A stretch of DNA of 64,000 bases from Cyanophora paradoxa (taxonomy: Eukaryota > Glaucocystophyceae > Cyanophorales > Cyanophoraceae). Both the position numbers and the translations under genes were made by a program. The notes below the pieces were generated by a model, which saw only the letters and a list, made by a program, of their open reading frames with translations, did no database searches and was not told the origin of the DNA. The DNA lies in the NCBI GenBank assembly GCA_004431415.1, contig QPMI01000289.1:1-64000 (forward strand), read 5' to 3'. Below are positions 59,137-64,000 of this stretch, piece after piece (the first letter of the stretch is position 1; every line of letters begins with the position of its first letter).

Positions 59137-60416
59137 ATGGACGCCAGCCTTGCGGCGGCTGCGGGTTTAGGCGACCGTAACATGCCGATCGAGCAAGGAG
59201 ACGAGACACACATCGACGAGCGCGGAGCGCCGGTGCATCGAGCACCGCTGGCGCGTCCGAAGCTGGAGCGCTGCGCCTTCGTACTCCTGGACCGTGGGCG
59301 AAACTCCGGTGCGAGCCCCGTGGGGTCTCTGTGCCTGCAAACTCGCGCGTTTACGAAAACGCCGCGTGCGATGTCCTGTTCGGCAGGCTTCCAGCCGGCG
59401 GCGACGGCGGCGGAGGAGGAGGCGTGCCTGGCGTACCACATTATCTCGTACCGGCAGCTGAAGCTGCAGCCGCGGGACCCCGAGGAGGCGGCGCTCTGGG
59501 CCAACCGGAGCATCCGCGTCTCCCTCGCCTACGCAGGTGCGAGCGCAGCGCCGACCCCCCCCCCCCCCCCCCCCCCCCCGGCCGACGGAAGCCTGCAGAC
59601 GACGGGAGCCCGGTACTGCACGGGAGCGGCGTGCAGAGCCGGATGGAGGAAGGGGCGGCGTGCACGGACCTGCCCCTCCGCCACTACTCCGCCCCGCGCC
59701 ACTTCGAGCGCGCCGCCGCCGTGCGCGCCTTCGAGCGTCGGGCGCCTGCGTCCTTTTGACAGCGGGGCGCGCGCAGTGCACGATGCCGCTGGACGAGACC
59801 GGCACATCGCTCCACAGCTTCTCCATCATCGCCGCCTCCGTGCGCCCCGCCCCGCCCCGCCCCGCCTCCGTCGCGGGCGGCGCCTGACATGGCCGACGGT
59901 GTGCAGCACCGCCACGCGGGCCGAGTCTTCCAGCTCCACCTCGTCGACGCCGACTCGGGCGCTCCTGTTCCCGGCCGCATCCTCATCCACACGCGCTCGC
60001 ACGGTGCGCCCGCCGCCCGCCCGCTTGCCGCCGCCCCCGCCGGGCGGCGAGCGGGCGCGCGGCTGCAGCCTCGTGCTCGCCGGGCATCGTGGAGCTGCTG
60101 CACAGGACGTCGATCGCCTTCGCGGCGGCGCACGGGGCGGCGCCGCGTGCGCGCGGGGAAGCGGCGCTGCGGCAAGGCCGGCCGGCATCGGCGCGTGCGG
60201 GCGCACTCCTTCTCCTCGGACTCCTCCAGCTCCTCCCGCTCGGACACCGACGCCGAGGCCGACGCCGAGGGCGAGGGCGGGGGCGAGGGCGAGGGCGGGG
60301 GCGAGGGCGAGGGCGGGGGCGAGGGCGACTCGGTGCGCGGCCCAGACCGCCGCCGTGGTGGGGGAGGCCTGACGCGGGGGAAGGGTGCAGAGGGGGCGGC
60401 GGCGGGGCACACATAG
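59137..60416 (+). CDS. Unrecognised host gene truncated at the AT-rich junction
   Basis: The first frame (ATG 59137 or, more cautiously, 59371: MSCSAGFQPAATAAEEEACL) ends at a GTGCGAG donor at 59537. An intron with 25 C residues follows. Exons are 59599 onward (DGSPVLHGSGVQ, LPLRHYSAPRHFERAA), 59777-59839 (CTMPLDETGTSLHSFSIIAA) and 59907-60003 (HRHAGRVFQLHLVDADSG, GRILIHTRSH). A last Ser- and acid-rich segment (SFSSDSSSSSRSDTDAEADA then EGEGGG repeats) reads to a TAG at 60414-60416 that lies inside the inverted repeat of the AT-rich island, so the natural 3' end is missing. The family was not recognised; alternating hydrophobic strands might suggest a beta-sandwich. Exon borders follow GT-AG rules but phase was checked only for the first junction. 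Confidence 0.5.
59555..59579. repeat. 25-base C run in an intron
   Basis: A C homopolymer lies between the donor at 59537 and the acceptor at 59598 of the truncated plus-strand gene. It is on the sense strand, as in other introns here. Confidence 0.9.
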
Positions 60417-60693
60417 TAAAATGCGGAGTTTTAACCCTCGGCTTAATCTTAATTGATTTTGTTGATATATCTCGTATATTCTATTTCAATCAATCGATAA
60501 TCTGTGTATATCTTATCGAATATTCATTTATTTCGATTATTTTGTATTCTTTTCGATATTTTATCGTAAATTTCTCTTATTTTCCGATTAGTCTTACTGA
60601 GTCTATCGATAATCTGTATATATTTCCGAATAATATAACTGAATCTCAATTAGATCTTGCCTCTGGTTAAAACTCCGCATTTTACTATGTGTG
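60408..60693. repeat. 29-bp perfect inverted repeat bounding 286 bp
   Basis: The left arm 60408-60436 (CACACATAGTAAAATGCGG...) is the exact reverse complement of 60665-60693. The 228-bp interior is AT-rich with many TCGAT words. The left arm begins exactly where GC-rich host sequence stops. No target duplication is visible outside the arms, so an independent MITE insertion is less likely than a terminal structure of the island. Confidence 0.92.
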
Positions 60694-60945
60694 ATTGGTC
60701 TAAAAGTTAATTGATTTAATCGATATTATATTCATGTACTTTCTCGATTAAATTTAATTAAATTTAATTCATTTAATCGGAAATATATCGCTTAACTCGA
60801 TTAAGATCCATAAATGATTCATTTGTTTAATAAAACAAATAGATCTCTTATTGAATCCAATCGTAATTATACATGAAACTTATATGATTTTATCATTGTT
60901 TTATTGAGTCTAAGGGGGGACCCTTAGGATTTTTGAAATAATTGG

Positions 60946-61054
60946 GTGTCACAGGTGTCACAGGTCCATCCCAAACTTTTGAAAATTCACTCTTTATAGG
61001 AGAAACTTTGGGATAAACCTGTGACACCTGTGACACATACCATATTTAGTAAGG
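60946..61054. repeat. Palindrome-ended repeat, copy 1
   Basis: This unit of about 109 bp starts with GTGTCACAGGTGTCACAGGT (60946-60965) and carries the exact reverse complement at 61017-61036. Inside, CCATCCCAAACTTTTG and CAAAGTTT-type complements partly extend the stem. It is repeated with about 1-2% difference at 61131-61239. TGTCACAGG itself is a tandem 9-mer. Confidence 0.92.
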
Positions 61055-61130
61055 ATCTCTTTTATAATGAAAAACTCAGTAATAATCTTATCTATGTATT
61101 TCTAATTAAATGAATAAATGATTTAATCGA

Positions 61131-61239
61131 GTGTCACAGGTGTCACAGGTCCATCCCAAACTTTTGAAAATTCACTCTTTATAGGAGAAACTTTGGGATA
61201 AACCTGTGACACCTGTGACACATACCATATTCAGTAAGG
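61131..61239. repeat. Palindrome-ended repeat, copy 2
   Basis: This is a direct copy of 60946-61054 displaced by 185 bp. Its 20-bp arms are at 61131-61150 and 61202-61221, with the same internal stem-forming segments. It ends near TCAGTAAGGA (copy 1: TTAGTAAGGA). Confidence 0.92.
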
Positions 61240-61661
61240 ACCTCTTATATTGTGAAAATCTCAGTGTTAGTTGGTGTAGTTGATTCAAAAAATGCATTTT
61301 ATACTCTGATTCATTGTTATTTCCTGTGAAATTTGAGTCAACTCAACCCACTTAGTCAACCCTTGCATTGAATTCGTAACAAAATCCATATACTATCGAT
61401 TAATATGAGTCAACCTTGAGTCCACTTTAATATAAATATTATATAATAGGGGGAATCAAGGGGAATGTTGAGTTTTACTGTAATGAAATCGAATAGTATT
61501 CCAATTACTTACAATAGAATTCTATCGTAAAAAATGTCCGGAATCCGGAAAATAAACATTGTAGAAAGCTACTGTAGGAAAAGGATATATTATATCTTTT
61601 TGTAACAGTTGCTATTGTAAAACAAAAGGTAAATTACCTTGATTATCATTATAGAAACCCA
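61240..61661. other. AT-rich non-coding stretch of the island
   Basis: No reading frame of useful length and no further repeat of note were seen, apart from GTCAACC/GAGTCAAC words at 61330-61420. It probably holds the 3' flank of the SpeD-like gene. Confidence 0.5.
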
Positions 61662-62060
61662 TCAAAACGGGAATCTATCATGTTTATGTCTCTCAGTCTT
61701 CTCAAATGTGAGGAAATTCATTGTTTTATCGATCTCATCTGCAACTGCTTGTGTTTTATGCTGAGCTTCTTTACCACAACTGAATATATCAATTGCTAAC
61801 ATGCCTTCATTGGAATAACAATGAGCTGTGCAATGGCTTTCATCTAATAGCAGAACCAATGCAAAACCAGGAGGTGATACTTTGCCATCAAATATTTCAC
61901 AATGTTTATGAACAATCCTAATACCTTGTCTCAATACTGCTTGTTCAAGGGTTCCCATAATCCAATTACCTAGGAAGCTAACATGCTCATAACCTGTTGC
62001 TATAGCTGATTTAGCCTTGTAATCAAGCATAACATGAAAGCCTCTGTATTTAGTCTCCAT
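61662..62060 (-). CDS. SpeD-type pyruvoyl S-adenosylmethionine decarboxylase homolog
   Basis: The 132-residue product has the size of short prokaryotic-type AdoMet decarboxylases. The N-terminal GFHVMLD fits the family's Gly-x-His start. The core LDESHCTAHC...DIFSCG aligns with the processing and catalytic residues: Glu74-Ser75 is the predicted self-cleavage site giving the pyruvoyl group, His80 and Cys95 sit at exactly the Ser+5 and Ser+20 spacing of Ser63, His68 and Cys83 in the Thermotoga enzyme. The enzyme would make decarboxylated AdoMet for spermidine synthesis. However, the family's Trp-Pro-Glu after the His is replaced (CYSN here), and SpeD relatives with altered pockets can decarboxylate ornithine or arginine instead, so the substrate is open. 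The gene is intronless and lies 29 bases downstream of the zinc-ribbon gene in a packed minus-strand cluster. Confidence 0.82.
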   Translation of the reverse strand: METKYRGFHVMLDYKAKSAIATGYEHVSFLGNWIMGTLEQAVLRQGIRIVHKHCEIFDGKVSPPGFALVLLLDESHCTAHCYSNEGMLAIDIFSCGKEAQHKTQAVADEIDKTMNFLTFEKTERHKHDRFPF

Positions 62061-62089
62061 TAAGAATACCTTAGAAAAATTAATTACAC

Positions 62090-62362
62090 CTAATCGAACC
62101 TAATGCAAACATCCCTATATTCCACAGTGATTGATGAAGTAGCCCTTTTCCTATAAGCCTGAGAATGCTTTTTGTTGCATTCCCTACATCCTGATCCCTT
62201 CACATGATTAAATGGATATGTAAGGATCACCTTATTACACTGCAAACATCTAACAGATACTTTCTCTTGAGCTTTGATGTAATGTGTCTCACTGTAATCG
62301 AATTTATCTTTACCATGGACTGTCATAGCAGCATCAATAAACTTTTTTGTTTTACTATCCAT
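62090..62362 (-). CDS. Small zinc-ribbon protein, DUF723-like
   Basis: This is a 90-residue protein with VHGKDKFDYSETHY followed by two Cys-x2-Cys knuckles (Cys39/42 and Cys59/62). The spacing and the motif NHVKGSGCRECNKKH match a small zinc-ribbon module common in phages and large DNA viruses, often beside or within nucleases; the family comparison is from memory. The usual pattern is (F/V)HG..YDYS..Y......V.I.C..HG.F.Q.P..HL.G.GC..C, and this protein keeps most of it except the His-Gly after the first Cys pair, where a second Cys stands. No catalytic domain is attached. It is intronless, 22 bases from the preceding gene and 29 from the following one. Function unknown; nucleic-acid binding is plausible. 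Confidence 0.7.
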   Translation of the reverse strand: MDSKTKKFIDAAMTVHGKDKFDYSETHYIKAQEKVSVRCLQCNKVILTYPFNHVKGSGCRECNKKHSQAYRKRATSSITVEYRDVCIRFD

Positions 62363-62384
62363 ACTCTATATATAACCAATATTC

Positions 62385-63218
62385 TTATGGAGCAGTATCC
62401 TGCCCAAAAATGGGGAAATATCGATTTGTCCCATAGTATTCAGCATAGGTATTCTGCTTTGCAATAAAATCGGTTCTCTCTGCAAACATCACACACTTGT
62501 AGATACCAAACTTGGTGGCTCTCACAAGAAACTGATAGTCTTCCAAACCGAAATTGACTCCATGATAAGCAATTCCGAAATTATCATATGGGGTGATCAC
62601 AACTGCAAAGTTGGGAGTTCCACCTTCAACTTGGCAAACAGCATATACATCTGGTGGGATATCAACAACCACCTTGTAGTGATCACCAATCTCAACAAGA
62701 GAGTCAACTACTGCTGTTTGTTCATTCACAACAATGGGGAATATCTTGATTATATAGGGGGCATTCATGCTGGGGACATAGGTTCGAATTCTTGTGTTGG
62801 GATCAATAGGATTGGGTTGATCATTCACAAATAGAGGCGCTCCAACAGCCCCACCAACCCTAAGACCATCACCAATATAAGCTCCCCCCGATTTGCAGTT
62901 AATAGCTCCCGACCTAGATTCAAAAGAATAAGTAGACAGAGGATCTCCATAGCTATCTGGGTCTCCATAATGAGCAGAAAAGTTTGCATTTGTGACAAGT
63001 AGCTTAGTTGTCTTAACTATTCCATTATTTTTATCACATCTGAGTTCCTGTAATCTCAGCTTGTGGGTGGAACCAAATGTATTCATTGTAGGTTGGACCT
63101 CTGTGGATTGGAGACCTTCCACATCATCAAAGGTAGCATGCTGTAAAACATGGTTTGCTGGTGCAGCTAATGAAAGCTGAGGTGTAATAATTCGTTCAAG
63201 TGGGGGTTGCTCAGCCAT
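62385..63218 (-). CDS. Unrecognised protein, paralog 1 of a tandem pair (possible virion structural protein)
   Basis: The 277-residue intronless product starts MAEQPPLERIITPQLSL. It shares with the next gene upstream a common plan: LRxDKNxGxVKTT(K/R)LLVTNANF near residues 55-80, a Ser-Gly-Gly-Ala-(Y/F)-Ile-Gly motif, a CRVSG/LRVGG segment, a central region ending in a proline-rich turn, a FG-x-(A/G)-Y turn, and a C-terminal VGVY/FGIYKCVMF strand. It appears beta-rich, with no signal peptide or membrane segment. Tandem duplication and its position in a compact viral-type cluster suggest a capsid-associated, fibre or vertex role, but this is inference only and no family was recognised. The stop lies 22 bases before the zinc-ribbon gene. 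Confidence 0.7.
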   Translation of the reverse strand: MAEQPPLERIITPQLSLAAPANHVLQHATFDDVEGLQSTEVQPTMNTFGSTHKLRLQELRCDKNNGIVKTTKLLVTNANFSAHYGDPDSYGDPLSTYSFESRSGAINCKSGGAYIGDGLRVGGAVGAPLFVNDQPNPIDPNTRIRTYVPSMNAPYIIKIFPIVVNEQTAVVDSLVEIGDHYKVVVDIPPDVYAVCQVEGGTPNFAVVITPYDNFGIAYHGVNFGLEDYQFLVRATKFGIYKCVMFAERTDFIAKQNTYAEYYGTNRYFPIFGQDTAP

Positions 63219-63241
63219 TTTACATTAAAGGGATATATCTT

Positions 63242-64000
63242 TTATGGGGTGGGGTCATCGATTATATCTGGTTCCGAATAAAATCCTGTTGTGAATATAT
63301 CAGCAACATTTACACCACGAAGTGCTGATACAGCTGCTATATCTGTTCTCAGTCCCATAATCATAGTATTGTATACTCCCACCTCAGTGACAAACAGATC
63401 ATAGGTAAATGTCAAATTGTTATAAACACAATATCCTCTGCCAAAATGGTTCGAAGCTTGAACAAAGAATAAGTAGTTGTGACCTGGTTGATTATTATTG
63501 GCTCTACACATGGAAAGCATTGAAGTGGGAAGAGGAATATTTCTTCTTACTCGATCAGTTCCTGTAATGGAAACTAATTCCGAATTCTCAAGAGTTACAG
63601 AGGATGCAACATAGAAATGCAAAAAAGGTTGCTGTGCAACAGGTGTGTAGAAACGAATTCGTTGTGGGTTCTCAGCATTTTGCTCTAGAGTATCTGGGAC
63701 ATCATTATACGAAATTGAGGATGAAAGTTGACCTGAAACTCTGCAGCCACCACCAATAAAAGCTCCTCCTGATCTCACAGTTACAGCAGCAGTGTTTTTA
63801 TCATAATCAAGGGCTTTCAGATCAACACTGTAAGCATCTGGACCCCCATTAGTAGGTTGGAAGAAATTAGCATTAGTTACAAGGAGTCGAGTTGTTTTCA
63901 CCACACCAGAATTCTTATCAGCTCTCAGCTCTTTAACTCGAATAATCGAATTTTTGTCAAATGAGTTACCATTGGAATTGGGTCTCTCTGTGGATTCTAA
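63242..64000 (-). CDS. Unrecognised protein, paralog 2 of a tandem pair, partial at window edge
   Basis: The frame is open from the right edge to a TAA at 63242-63244, about 252 residues, so the true start lies outside the window; an internal ATG at 63904 would remove the first conserved block (IIRVKELRADKNSG) and is unlikely to be the start. It aligns along its length with the downstream gene (LLVTNANF, RSGGAFIGGG, RVSGQL, FGRGYCVYNNLTF, VGVYNTMIMG), at perhaps a quarter to a third identity by eye. It ends with an acidic, proline-containing tail (EPDIIDDPTP). It is 23 bases upstream of its paralog and probably co-expressed with it. Role unknown. Confidence 0.7.
   Translation of the reverse strand, partial: LESTERPNSNGNSFDKNSIIRVKELRADKNSGVVKTTRLLVTNANFFQPTNGGPDAYSVDLKALDYDKNTAAVTVRSGGAFIGGGCRVSGQLSSSISYNDVPDTLEQNAENPQRIRFYTPVAQQPFLHFYVASSVTLENSELVSITGTDRVRRNIPLPTSMLSMCRANNNQPGHNYLFFVQASNHFGRGYCVYNNLTFTYDLFVTEVGVYNTMIMGLRTDIAAVSALRGVNVADIFTTGFYSEPDIIDDPTP

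Larger units (their letters stand above)
60408..64000. mobile_element. AT-rich virus-like island (left end; continues past window)
   Basis: Composition drops sharply at 60408 and stays AT-rich to the window edge. The coding part (61662-64000) is intronless, all minus strand, with 22-29 bases between genes, unlike the intron-riddled GC-rich host genes. The content fits a large DNA virus or related integrated element: a SpeD-type enzyme, a small zinc-ribbon protein and tandem paralogs of a possible structural protein. The first 1.25 kb is non-coding with inverted repeats, as at a viral terminus. No capsid, polymerase or integrase gene is visible, so the virus type is not assigned. A chimeric assembly join cannot be excluded. 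Confidence 0.65.

Noticed and set aside
60408-60693. Independent MITE insertion
   Set aside because: Inverted arms are perfect, but no target duplication flanks them and only one side is host sequence, so a terminus of the island or a join artefact fits better.
1-64000. CRISPR arrays, tRNA and rRNA genes, bacterial operons
   Set aside because: No regularly spaced short repeats with unique spacers, no cloverleaf-like or rRNA-like segment and no Shine-Dalgarno-led operon were recognised; gene structure is eukaryotic up to 60.4 kb.

Overview
The window looks like nuclear DNA of a GC-rich single-celled eukaryote, probably an alga or related protist; the lineage cannot be fixed from sequence alone. 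The reasons are many short phase-consistent introns (mostly GTGCGC donors and CAG acceptors), eukaryotic multidomain signalling proteins, an LTR retroelement, satellite-like tandem repeats and long C-rich tracts inside introns. Spacers are full of short palindromic words (AGCT, CTAG, GATATC, GAGCTC, TGCA types). Almost all very long ORFs here are GC-driven readthrough of several exons and introns and were not taken as genes.

Layout. 1-5.3 kb: repeat-rich spacer and a C2HC zinc-finger gene (minus). 5.3-10.7 kb: a minus-strand sensor protein joining a membrane/HAMP/PAS front end, a class III adenylyl cyclase and a PDEase I cyclic-nucleotide phosphodiesterase, so synthesis and breakdown of cAMP sit in one predicted polypeptide. 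11.9-14.95 kb: an intron-rich cysteine synthase. 16.3-33.7 kb: a giant inverted duplication with two arms of about 8 kb. Each arm carries one copy of a lipid-anchored STAND/NLR-like protein (MGGVCC N-terminus, helical region, NACHT ATPase, pentapeptide repeats, WD40 propeller), and the two copies converge tail to tail on a roughly 1-kb AT-richer spacer. 34.3-37.6 kb: an unrecognised plus-strand gene ending near a 55-base G run.

38.4-57.9 kb is repeat territory. A 2.3-kb tandem repeat array is split at 39,020-51,259 by a 12.2-kb LTR element with near-identical 282/283-bp TG...CA LTRs and 5-bp target duplications. The element runs on the minus strand, judging by a purine tract next to one LTR, and has no recognisable gag or pol. 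Partial satellite copies and a coiled-coil gene fragment (minus) follow. 59.1-60.4 kb holds a host gene whose 3' end is cut off.

At 60,408 composition changes abruptly from very GC-rich to AT-rich, exactly at the start of a 29-bp perfect inverted repeat. From there to the window edge lies a compact, intronless, co-directional minus-strand gene cluster: a SpeD-type pyruvoyl decarboxylase, a zinc-ribbon protein and two tandem paralogous unknown proteins. A non-coding end with paired palindromic repeats precedes it. The organisation suggests the left end of an integrated large DNA virus or virus-like element, or less excitingly a chimeric contig join. The two leading candidates for something new are the mirror-image NLR-like pair and this AT-rich island.
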